Shown: one piece after another, positions 40,832 to 47,866 of the stretch
Layout of the letters: every line of letters starts with the position of its first letter
How positions within the stretch are numbered: the first letter of the stretch is position 1
Assembly: GCA_965659685.1 (NCBI GenBank)
Contig: CBFHXB010000011.1
Span: 1 to 64,000, forward strand
Length of the DNA: 64,000 bases
DNA from: MGIIa-L3 sp11892u
GTDB taxonomy: Archaea > Thermoplasmatota > Poseidoniia > Poseidoniales > Poseidoniaceae
Direction: 5' to 3'
Translations under genes and position numbers: made by a program
The notes under the pieces: model-generated
Seen by the model: the letters and a program-made list of their open reading frames with translations, nothing else
Databases searched by the model: none
Told to the model about the DNA's origin: nothing

Positions 40832-42664
40832 TCATCTGGCCCAAAAGTGGTTCTCTTTTCGATGCAGTCGCACGATTTCCTCGAGAATCTCTTGTTCAAC
40901 TGCCGTCAATTCCACTTTCCGGAGCCGACGCGCATGCGATTCCGGGACGTCGACAAAGAATTCGTCGCCTTCGTTGATGTGGCGCCCGACGGTTGGGCCT
41001 TGGATGGCGCAGGCCACTTCATCGCCTTGGTTTGCTTCTCGCACGTCCTCACTGTCGCGCGTACGAAGGGACTTCACCTGCCCCACTTGGGAACCGTCTG
41101 GACGCATCAACCGTTGACCGATGTGAACGCGACCGCCAACCACACGGACCCCAATGATCGCAGGGTCGCGTCCACGGAAGGTGTGGTTTTCGAGGTACAG
41201 CAATCGGCCCGGGTGCACCAGGTCTTCCCGAGCAGCGGCTTCGGCCGCGGCTTTGGTTTCATCACGCCACGTCTCAATTTCCTCGATGATGTGGTAGATG
41301 ATCTCCCCTGCCACGAATTTGACGGGTGCGTCATCCCCGGTCAGGCGGTCCGCAACCTCACGGTTCGGGGCGATGGAGAATCCCGCAATGATGCGGTTCA
41401 GGGGGTCCTTGGCCGATTCCGCGGTCAAGATGTCCCGCTTGTTCACAGGGCCAACGGTGGCCATGCGGATTGGGATGTCGAGCTGGCCCAATTCAAACGC
41501 GAGTGCTTCCAGCCCACCGATGGTGTCCGCTTTGATGACGACGCCTTCTTCGTCCAAGTCGATGTCAACCCGGCATTCCTCCCTGCACGCGGCCATCGCT
41601 GCTTCGAGGGCTTCATCGTCCTTGGCCAACCGGACCGTGGTGCCGGCAAGGGCGCGCTCAAGGCCCTGTGCGACGATCTTCACGCCGCAGGCCGCTTCCA
41701 CGTGGTCCACGCTTTCCCAACGGTCACCCGCGTCGCGCATTTCGGACATGCCTCGTGGCCTCTTCAGCCCCTTGATCCGGGTGGTTGCAGGACCGTCAGA
41801 GGTGGCGAAGACGATGCGGTCAGCCGTTCGGAGGATGCCTCGGGAGAGGATCACGTCGATCGTTTTGCTCATGCCGACTTCGTCCTTCATCTCCAAGATG
41901 GTGCCCTCGGCGTCACCCAGGGTGTCCGTCAAGCGGTCTTCGAGGAAACGTTCGGCCAAACCAACGGTCACCGTCAGCAGGTCCTGAAGGCCTTCGCCCT
42001 CCTTGGCTGACATGGGGACAAGAGCGACGTCACTGCGGAAATCCTTGATGCGGTCGTACCGTTCGAGGTTGAACCCATGCTCACCGAACATCCCCACCAT
42101 CTTCCAAAACCGGTCTTCGAAGAGTGCTTGCACGTCCTTTCGCTGTTCTTGGAAGGAGGCGATGAACGCTCGTCCACGTTCGGAACGCCAACCGTGCAGG
42201 CGGTCCACTTTGTTCCCGGCCACGACGAATGGCGTTCGGGTTCGTCGAAGGATCTCCAAGCTCTCAATGGTCTGAGGCTGAAGCCCTTCCATGATGTCCA
42301 CCACGAGGATGGCGATGTCGGCCAACTGGCCCCCACGTGAACGAAGCGACGTGAAGGAATGGTGGCCAGGTGTGTCGATGAAGAGCAAACCGGGGGACTT
42401 GAAATTCCGGCCACCCATCATTGCCGCGCAGGTGTCGTTGAGCACGGCGGCGGGGACTTCGGTGGCGCCGATGTGTTGGGTGATGCCACCGGCTTCGCGG
42501 TCCATCACCGAGGCTTGACGGTCCACGCCAATGGAGCGGACCAAATCGAGCAGGCTGGTTTTCCCATGGTCAACGTGCCCGAGCACGCTGACGATCGGTT
42601 GTCGGTTTTCACCTCGGAGTGGGGCGTCCTCTTCGGGGGCGGTTGGTTCCGCCTCGTCCGACAT
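40832..42664 (-). CDS. infB: Translation initiation factor IF-2 (aIF5B)
   Basis: A 610-residue GTPase of the aIF5B type. The short acidic N-terminus leads directly into G1 VLGHVDHGKTS, then GGITQHIGATEV, G3 DTPGHHSFTSLR and G4 GNKVDR. Domains 2-4 follow, including the conserved GMSKTIDVILSRG. aIF5B promotes subunit joining with initiator tRNA. Length is typical for archaea; no intein is present although some archaeal homologues carry one. It lies 13 bases downstream of ndk and is the fifth gene of the L7Ae operon. Confidence 0.96.
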   Translation of the reverse strand: MSDEAEPTAPEEDAPLRGENRQPIVSVLGHVDHGKTSLLDLVRSIGVDRQASVMDREAGGITQHIGATEVPAAVLNDTCAAMMGGRNFKSPGLLFIDTPGHHSFTSLRSRGGQLADIAILVVDIMEGLQPQTIESLEILRRTRTPFVVAGNKVDRLHGWRSERGRAFIASFQEQRKDVQALFEDRFWKMVGMFGEHGFNLERYDRIKDFRSDVALVPMSAKEGEGLQDLLTVTVGLAERFLEDRLTDTLGDAEGTILEMKDEVGMSKTIDVILSRGILRTADRIVFATSDGPATTRIKGLKRPRGMSEMRDAGDRWESVDHVEAACGVKIVAQGLERALAGTTVRLAKDDEALEAAMAACREECRVDIDLDEEGVVIKADTIGGLEALAFELGQLDIPIRMATVGPVNKRDILTAESAKDPLNRIIAGFSIAPNREVADRLTGDDAPVKFVAGEIIYHIIEEIETWRDETKAAAEAAAREDLVHPGRLLYLENHTFRGRDPAIIGVRVVGGRVHIGQRLMRPDGSQVGQVKSLRTRDSEDVREANQGDEVACAIQGPTVGRHINEGDEFFVDVPESHARRLRKVELTAVEQEILEEIVRLHRKENHFWAR

Positions 42665-42677
42665 GCCCCCACCTCGA

Positions 42678-43124
42678 TCATTCGTAGACCCAGCGCTGGC
42701 CGTCTTGAGTCCACTCCATCAGGCCTTCAGGGAACCAGAGGGCCAACTCCGCAGCAGCGGTGTCTTCTCCGTCGGATCCGTGAATCATGTTGTATCCCAT
42801 GTCCATGCCGTAATCGCCACGGATGGTGCCGGGGTCGGCTTCGCGGCCGTTGGTGGCGCCGATGAGGCGACGTGCGACGGCGATGGCGTCAACGCCACGC
42901 CATGCCATGCAGACGACAGGCCCTGAGGTCACGAAGGTGATGAGGCCCTCGAAGAAAGGACGTTCAGCGTGCACGGCGTAGTGCGTGCGCGCAATGGTTT
43001 CGTCGGGGACCATGGACTTCATGCCCACCAATTGGAGGCCCTTGCGTTCGAATCGGTTGAGAATTTCACCGACCAAGCCGCGTTGGACACCGTCGGGCTT
43101 GATCATGACATACGTGGTCTGCAT
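42678..43124 (-). CDS. ndk: Nucleoside diphosphate kinase
   Basis: A 148-residue kinase with the family pattern: VMIKPDGVQRGLVGEI at the start, then the phosphorylated histidine in NMIHGSDGEDTAAAELALWF. It transfers the gamma-phosphate between nucleoside triphosphates. The ATG at 43124 is preceded by AGGTGA at the right distance, so it is preferred over the GTG three codons upstream (43133). It is the fourth gene of a typical archaeal L7Ae-eS28-eL24-ndk-infB operon. Confidence 0.97.
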   Translation of the reverse strand: MQTTYVMIKPDGVQRGLVGEILNRFERKGLQLVGMKSMVPDETIARTHYAVHAERPFFEGLITFVTSGPVVCMAWRGVDAIAVARRLIGATNGREADPGTIRGDYGMDMGYNMIHGSDGEDTAAAELALWFPEGLMEWTQDGQRWVYE

Positions 43125-43183
43125 GGTTTTCACCTGAGTCGGCGACCGAGCCGCCCTTCAAGAAGCATCCTATGGCCGGTGGC

Positions 43184-43375
43184 TCACTGGATGCCGCCCT
43201 TCACGTAATGGCGCGTCCACTTGACGCGGCGCGCGTTACGCTTGAGGTGGACCATGTTCTTGCGGGCCTTGGAATTCTTGAACCACAAGATGCTCCCGTC
43301 GCGTCGGACGAACATCGTTCCCGTACCGGGTTCGATCTCGTCACCGGAGAAGCTGCAAACACGTCGCTCTGGCAT
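43184..43375 (-). CDS. rpl24e: 50S ribosomal protein eL24 (L24e)
   Basis: A 63-residue protein with CSFSGDEIEPGTGTMFVRRDG and FKNSKARKNMVHLKRNARRVKWT split across the family signature. Only one Cys of the zinc-binding set (near residue 7) is seen in the N-terminal region, so the zinc site appears degenerate. It is a large-subunit ribosomal protein. The ATG at 43375 follows an AGGTGA ribosome binding site; a GTG at 43384 is the alternative. It starts six bases after the eS28 stop. Confidence 0.95.
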   Translation of the reverse strand: MPERRVCSFSGDEIEPGTGTMFVRRDGSILWFKNSKARKNMVHLKRNARRVKWTRHYVKGGIQ

Positions 43376-43380
43376 GGGGT

Positions 43381-43605
43381 TCACCTCGCATTCAACTTGC
43401 GGGCCTCGCGGCCCGTGTCCTTGAGCATCAGGATATCACCGACTCGGACGGGGCCGAGCACGTTTCGGGTGATGATGCGACCGACGTCGCGTGGGTTGGG
43501 TGCGTCGTTGACGCGGACCTTCACCTGCGTTGCTTCCCCGGTCATACCGGTTCGGCCGACGACTTCGACGACCTCAGCGGGCCATCCTCCGAGTTCTTCG
43601 CTCAT
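43381..43605 (-). CDS. rps28e: 30S ribosomal protein eS28 (S28e)
   Basis: A 74-residue protein. Family features: AEVVEVVGRTGMTGEATQVK, then RIITRNVLGPVRVGDIL and the closing RKLNAR. It is an OB-fold protein of the archaeal small subunit. The ATG at 43605 follows a GGAGGA ribosome binding site; the frame is open to 43623, which adds only six residues. The start is 14 bases after the L7Ae stop. Confidence 0.96.
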   Translation of the reverse strand: MSEELGGWPAEVVEVVGRTGMTGEATQVKVRVNDAPNPRDVGRIITRNVLGPVRVGDILMLKDTGREARKLNAR

Positions 43606-43619
43606 GTGGATTCCTCCGT

Positions 43620-43991
43620 TCAAGCCCGCAGGCCCTTGATGAGTTCGAGGACTTCATCGAGCATTTCCTGGGCGGCTTTGGGCACGTCCATGATGGCGAG
43701 GCTTGCGGCCTTCACTCCAGTTTCCATGCCGGCTTCCTTGGCCAAGAATTCCTGGGAAGGAACGTAGCCGAAGGGGATGCTGTTGTCGTCGCAGATGAGT
43801 GGGATGTGGTTGACCAACTCGGGGGGGTTGACGTCCTCAGCGAGGACGACAAAGGCCGCAGTCTTGCGAAGGGCCACTTTGGTGACTTCGTTCGACCCGC
43901 GCTTGATGCGGCCGCCATTGCAGGCTTGCACCAATTCGTAGATCTTGTTGCTGACGTCTTCAGGGGTTTCGTATCGAACATGCACACTCAT
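43620..43991 (-). CDS. rpl7ae: 50S ribosomal protein L7Ae
   Basis: A 123-residue protein with the L7Ae core: GGRIKRGSNEVTKVALRKT, then VVLAEDVNPPELVNHIPLIC. L7Ae binds kink-turn RNA in the ribosome, in box C/D and H/ACA guide complexes and in RNase P. The upstream frame is long (to 44276) but antisense to prs; the ATG at 43991 with ribosome binding site GAGGAGG at 43999-44005 and TATA near 44034-44044 is clearly the start. First gene of the operon with eS28, eL24, ndk and infB. Confidence 0.97.
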   Translation of the reverse strand: MSVHVRYETPEDVSNKIYELVQACNGGRIKRGSNEVTKVALRKTAAFVVLAEDVNPPELVNHIPLICDDNSIPFGYVPSQEFLAKEAGMETGVKAASLAIMDVPKAAQEMLDEVLELIKGLRA

Positions 43992-44033
43992 CGGATATCC
44001 TCCTCGTGTAGGTAAGCCGTGCGCCACGTGGTT

Positions 44034-44044
44034 CGGATATAAAC
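44034..44044 (-). promoter_or_regulatory. TATA box of the L7Ae operon
   Basis: On the minus strand GTTTATATCCG stands about 43-53 bases before the L7Ae ATG at 43991. The region lies between the L7Ae start and the prs stop (44068). This is a strong match to archaeal TATA elements and should drive the five-gene translation operon. Confidence 0.6.
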
Positions 44045-44067
44045 GCACCGCCAAGCGTTTGCCGGCC

Positions 44068-45012
44068 TCAAGACCATGTTTTGAGGATGGATTCGACGCC
44101 TCGCGCGAGTGCTGGCCCGCCTTGGATGACACCGCGGGGGTTCGGCAGGCTTCCCGTCGCATGCACGCCGTCGACGAAACTGGAGAGCCTGTGAATGGCG
44201 CCGCCGGTAAACAGTCCGTGGCAACACGCAGCGTGCACCGCGGTCGCGCCTTGGCTGCGGAGGGCATCTGCTGCACGGCAGATGGTGCCGCCTGTGGCGA
44301 TCATGTCGTCGACGATGGCCACCACCTTGCCGTCGACGTCCAAGTCCTTCGCCTTGTGAACGATGGTGCGGGCATCAATTCGCGTCTTTTCCAGATAAGA
44401 GAACCCGCAGCCAATGGCTTCCGCGACCGCTGAAGCACGGTCGATGGCACCTTTGTCGGGAGAGAGGACGAAGTCAGGTTTGACCGTGTCTTGGAGGTGA
44501 GCGGCGAGTTCGGGCATCGCGCTCGTGAAAGCGACGGGGACAGGGAGGTCTTCCAGCACGGCGGGAGCGTGAAGATCGAGCACGACCATTGCGTCACAAT
44601 GGGCGGCAAGCAACCGACCGATGGCCTTGGCCGAAATCGGTTCACCTGGTTTGAAGCGCTTGTCTTGTCGGGCATAGCCATAGTAAGGGACGGCCAAAAT
44701 CACGCCAGATCCGACGTCATCCATGGCTTGGGGGCCGATATTTCGCAAATTTTCCATGTTTCCCGCCCGGAGGTCCCGGATCAAGTCCAGGAGAAGCAGG
44801 GTTTCCACGATGCCAGCGTCTGGAAAGGTGTTCGACACCACGACGACAGGCTCGCTTCGAATGGCCTCAATGTGCTCTTCTGGCATCCTGACGTAGCCTT
44901 CCGTGTCGGGGAAGCGTCGTGATTCGGCATGGATGTGGGTCCAACCAAGGCTGGTGGCCAATTCCTCCGCGATGGCCCGCGCGTTGCTGCTGGAGACGAC
45001 CGCCACGAGCAT
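44068..45012 (-). CDS. prs: Ribose-phosphate pyrophosphokinase
   Basis: A 314-residue PRPP synthetase. It has the pyrophosphate-binding FPDTEGYVRM region, the NTFPDAG loop, YYGYARQDKRFKPGEPISAKA, and the PRPP-binding loop VDDMIATGGTIC. It makes PRPP from ribose 5-phosphate and ATP for nucleotide, His and Trp synthesis. Length is typical for archaeal class enzymes. It stands alone on the minus strand: the L7Ae operon promoter begins 24-34 bases after its stop and a tRNA-Ile gene lies 46 bases upstream of its start. Confidence 0.95.
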   Translation of the reverse strand: MLVAVVSSSNARAIAEELATSLGWTHIHAESRRFPDTEGYVRMPEEHIEAIRSEPVVVVSNTFPDAGIVETLLLLDLIRDLRAGNMENLRNIGPQAMDDVGSGVILAVPYYGYARQDKRFKPGEPISAKAIGRLLAAHCDAMVVLDLHAPAVLEDLPVPVAFTSAMPELAAHLQDTVKPDFVLSPDKGAIDRASAVAEAIGCGFSYLEKTRIDARTIVHKAKDLDVDGKVVAIVDDMIATGGTICRAADALRSQGATAVHAACCHGLFTGGAIHRLSSFVDGVHATGSLPNPRGVIQGGPALARGVESILKTWS

Positions 45013-45057
45013 GGCTTCAACCGGCGCTTCAAGGGCTTTCCCGTGAGAGGTGGTGAG

Positions 45058-45131
45058 TGCGCGAGGCAGGACTCGAACCTGCGACCTCCCGGTTATCAGC
45101 CGGGTGCTCCAACCGACTAAGCTACCCGCGC
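45058..45131 (-). tRNA. tRNA-Ile (anticodon GAT)
   Basis: On the minus strand GCGCGGG pairs with CTCGCGC allowing one G-T pair; D-arm AGCTTAGTCGGTTGGAGC; anticodon arm CCCGG-CTGATAA-CCGGG gives GAT; T-arm GCAGG-TTCGAGT-CCTGC. The CCA end is not encoded. Confidence 0.96.
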
Positions 45132-45182
45132 TTGGGCAGGACGCCGACCTGACGTGCCATCAAAAGGATGACGGTGAGGCAA

Positions 45183-45776
45183 TCACTCAAATTCAGAGGC
45201 GTCCATTTCGTTGAGCGTGATGTAGGACGGCAACTGCATGGCCCGTTCAAAGGTGCGGCCAAGGACCACTTCATCGAGCCGATCACGGGTACGTGCGATG
45301 GCCGTGAGGGGAAGCCGGACGGTCTCTCCGAGCTCGAAACGCTGCTGGACGCCGACGCGAAGGGTGACGATGAATCCCTTGTAGGTGCGCTTGACTTTCA
45401 GGAGGCCGGTGATGATGCCGACTTCGTTGCCCTGGTTGTCCAAGACCGCACGGTCGAGCATTTCGTCGGGTGCGTAGAGCTGTTCGTCGATGCGCACGGT
45501 GTTGCGCCAGCGACGCTGGAGTTCGCGCATGGACTTGGAGAGGCGTACGGAGCCGTCGTCGTTGATGCTGTGAACAAGCTCCTTGGGAAGGGGTGCAAAT
45601 TCAGCAGGCTTGCGCATGAATTCGCCCGCCACGTCCGTTTCGACCAGAAGGCGAACGGATCGCACACGTGATTCGTTGGGGTGGTGACGTTCCCCGATGA
45701 TGGTGCCCACTTTGGTGTCCTTGACGTACACGTCGCGTTGCATCAATTCCTGGATGTGGTAGTCTGTTGGTGCCAT
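45183..45776 (-). CDS. PRC-barrel-like protein
   Basis: A 197-residue protein. Two segments look like PRC-barrel strands: RDVYVKDTKVGTIIGE near the N-terminus and DRAVLDNQGNEVGIITGLLK in the middle, each a beta unit with a Gly-turn. PRC-barrels are found in ribosome maturation (RimM), photosynthetic reaction centres and many archaeal small proteins of unknown role. Hydrophobic helices are absent, so it is probably cytosolic. The ribosome binding site GGGAG precedes the ATG at 45776. The family call is weak and rests on the strand pattern. Confidence 0.6.
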   Translation of the reverse strand: MAPTDYHIQELMQRDVYVKDTKVGTIIGERHHPNESRVRSVRLLVETDVAGEFMRKPAEFAPLPKELVHSINDDGSVRLSKSMRELQRRWRNTVRIDEQLYAPDEMLDRAVLDNQGNEVGIITGLLKVKRTYKGFIVTLRVGVQQRFELGETVRLPLTAIARTRDRLDEVVLGRTFERAMQLPSYITLNEMDASEFE

Positions 45777-46157
45777 GTTCTCCCTTCCCGTTGCACCGCC
45801 TGTGCTGAGGGGGACACTTAATGTCTTCGACGGATAATGTAACTGTTCAATTAGGAATACGCAGTTAGTGACGAAGAATCAATTGGAAATCGCCGATAAT
45901 CGGCATGTCGCATAATCCATTTCCATAAGTAAATCGCGGCATCTTTCATTTCTGAACGAGGTGAAATTCCAATTGGGCTTTCCTCATTCTTCACCACGCG
46001 TAGGCGGGCCCGTCCGATCGGTGCCGGGGTGGGGTCGCCTGGCCGGTAGATTTCGACCTAATAATCGATAGTTTAAGCGAATTTTCAATTGGAAAACGGC
46101 ATATTTCGTTTTTCGTCATGTCGGCGAACTCATAGAGGCGGGCGAAGGTGGACGGGC
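45777..46157. other. AT-rich intergenic region with CAATTG elements
   Basis: This 381-base gap between two divergent genes has no reading frame I trust. Most of it is markedly AT-richer than the genes around it. It contains CAATTG in TTCAATTGGAA-like context at 45880-45885, 45970-45975 and 46086-46091, and a related TTCAATTAGGAATACG at 45846-45860. The 13-base palindrome GCCGATAATCGGC lies at 45892-45904. CATATTTC at 46100-46107 is a candidate TATA element for the plus-strand gene, and a CATTAAGTG on the minus strand near 45818-45826 for the other. Confidence 0.6.
45845..46096. repeat. CAATTG element cluster
   Basis: Four copies of a TTC(C)AATTGGAA-like motif in the intergenic gap. The copy at 45845-45861 (GTTCAATTAGGAATACG) matches the right half of the element inside uvrB at 48055-48070 with one base inserted. 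Confidence 0.5.
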
Positions 46158-46847
46158 ATGGCCGCCGTGGACCTGCGTGGACTTCATCCGCGCTTTTCCG
46201 CGACCGTGATGCTCCATGCAGCCCGCAAAGGCCACCCTGTTGCTGGCGTAACGGAGGCCGCCAGGCAACTTGCCCGGGTGCGTGACCCACTGGGTTTGTC
46301 TTCGCTCATTGAGGAAGAGGATGCCACTGCACGTTTGTCCGGTCCAGGGGACGGGTCCCGTTTCGAAGTGGAGCGAGACGGGCGCGTGCTGCAGGTGTGC
46401 CCCATCGACGTGATTCCTACGCTCACGGCAAGTTTCTGGCCCGATCTCTTGCTTGATGCTGATGCGAGGGCCGGTTGGTGGGTGGCCGAGCATGACCTTG
46501 TCGAGGCTCTGTTGAGCCTCGCAGCACACCCGGTGCCAGAAGGACGCCTCGTCCTCAGCGGTCGGAGGCGTTGGCAGGCCACTGAGTTGATGCACGAGGC
46601 CGCCCTCCTGCACCGACGCTGGGAGCAAGGGCAAGTCGGTGCCTTCTCGGTCGAGGTGTTGGCTGAACCTCAGCGTCCACCTGTCCGGGTTGAACCCGTT
46701 GAATTGGACGATCAGGAGCCAGATCTCGGACCTTTGCACCGTCTCTTGTCTGAGCACCGTTCAGAGGGTTGGCGCCCCCAGATGACGGTGCGTGAAGCCT
46801 TGATGCACCATCTGGCCCTGGTAGAGGGAGCACTCAACCGCGGGTGA
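46158..46847 (+). CDS. Hypothetical protein
   Basis: A 229-residue cytosolic-looking product from the ATG at 46158; the frame is open to 46089 but those residues fall in the AT-rich region. It shows alternating helices and strands, Trp-rich stretches (FWPDLLLDADARAGWWVAEH) and an acidic C-terminal third ending in a helix. No family or catalytic motif is recognised. The 3' end overlaps the converging deoxyhypusine synthase gene by 14 bases. Confidence 0.65.
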   Translation: MAAVDLRGLHPRFSATVMLHAARKGHPVAGVTEAARQLARVRDPLGLSSLIEEEDATARLSGPGDGSRFEVERDGRVLQVCPIDVIPTLTASFWPDLLLDADARAGWWVAEHDLVEALLSLAAHPVPEGRLVLSGRRRWQATELMHEAALLHRRWEQGQVGAFSVEVLAEPQRPPVRVEPVELDDQEPDLGPLHRLLSEHRSEGWRPQMTVREALMHHLALVEGALNRG

Positions 46848-47841
46848 ACAAATCTGCACCGAGGAGCGGAAGCAGCACACTGGCATCTCCCTCGACACAG
46901 ACGTTCGGAGCTTCAGGTCGCATTTTGCCCCAGGAAATGGCTTCACGGAGCCGTGCTCCTGACAGGGAACCGTCGTGTTCAGGAGCCGTCGTGATGTACA
47001 CGGCAGCGTCAAGTCCGCCTCGGTATTGGTTCCACCAAATCACGTGATGCTTGGAAATTCCACCACCGACCATCAGGGCGTTTGAGGTCTCCACGTCCCA
47101 GGTCAGGTCGCTCATGACCTGCTCGTCGGCCAAGGTGTCGATGTGGAAGTCCCGGTACTTCTGCCGGAACATGAACAATTGAGCTCCAATGGATCCATCG
47201 GTGATGCCAGGGATGCAGACGGGGATGCGGTGCTTGGCCGCCCAATAGATCAGCGAATCTTCCGTACCGATTCGTTCACCCAAGGCCCACACCAAGTGGA
47301 TGGAGCCGAAGCCGAGCCATGCGTCTGCTCCGGTCAAGCCGGTCTGCTCAAGCCGCTCCTTGCGGATGTCCTCGAGCGCAGGCATGACCACAGATTCGAT
47401 GATCTCACCGTACGAGGAGGTTGGGACGATGACGTTGCCCAAGCGCATCAGATCGTGCTCACCAAGCTCGATGTCGTCCAATTCGAAGGCGCCGTGGTAA
47501 TACGCTGCATGCGCTCGCGCGATGTCATGATCGAGCGTACCGCAGGTCGTTGAGACCACGTTGAACATCTTCCTGCGCAAGGCTTCCACGAAGAATCCGC
47601 GGGTTCCGGTCGCGCACAAGCATGCGGGGAAGGACAGCCAGTTCAGCATCTGTGCTGGGTCGTGATCGGCTTCGCTCAAGGCATGGTCCATGTCGCGAAG
47701 GATGTCTCGCGCCATCGCCAGTTTCGTGGCCGTGAAGCCGCCTGCTGAGGCCATTTGGTCGAGCAGCCCCTTCGGTGAGGTGGCGTTCGAAAAGTCGTAA
47801 TCGACCACGGGCACGTCGAACTGGTCTGGGTCAATGGCCAT
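46834..47841 (-). CDS. dys: Deoxyhypusine synthase
   Basis: A 335-residue enzyme. It has the NAD and spermidine site features: TCGTLDHDIARAHA near the N-terminal half, CIPGITDGSIGAQLF, and the catalytic Lys in MVGGGISKHHVIWWNQYRGG. It makes deoxyhypusine on aIF5A from spermidine and NAD. The start at the ATG at 47841 (ACCATGGCC context) leaves 25 bases after uvrB and is preferred to 47898, which would overlap uvrB. uvrB is upstream on the same strand. aIF5A itself is not in this window. Confidence 0.95.
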   Translation of the reverse strand: MAIDPDQFDVPVVDYDFSNATSPKGLLDQMASAGGFTATKLAMARDILRDMDHALSEADHDPAQMLNWLSFPACLCATGTRGFFVEALRRKMFNVVSTTCGTLDHDIARAHAAYYHGAFELDDIELGEHDLMRLGNVIVPTSSYGEIIESVVMPALEDIRKERLEQTGLTGADAWLGFGSIHLVWALGERIGTEDSLIYWAAKHRIPVCIPGITDGSIGAQLFMFRQKYRDFHIDTLADEQVMSDLTWDVETSNALMVGGGISKHHVIWWNQYRGGLDAAVYITTAPEHDGSLSGARLREAISWGKMRPEAPNVCVEGDASVLLPLLGADLFTRG

Positions 47842-47866
47842 GTTTCGGCCTCGACTGTGCTCGTTT

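Noticed and set aside
45777..46157. Replication origin in the AT-rich gap
   Set aside because: No Orc1/Cdc6 gene or recognisable origin-recognition-box repeats are nearby; AT content alone is not enough.
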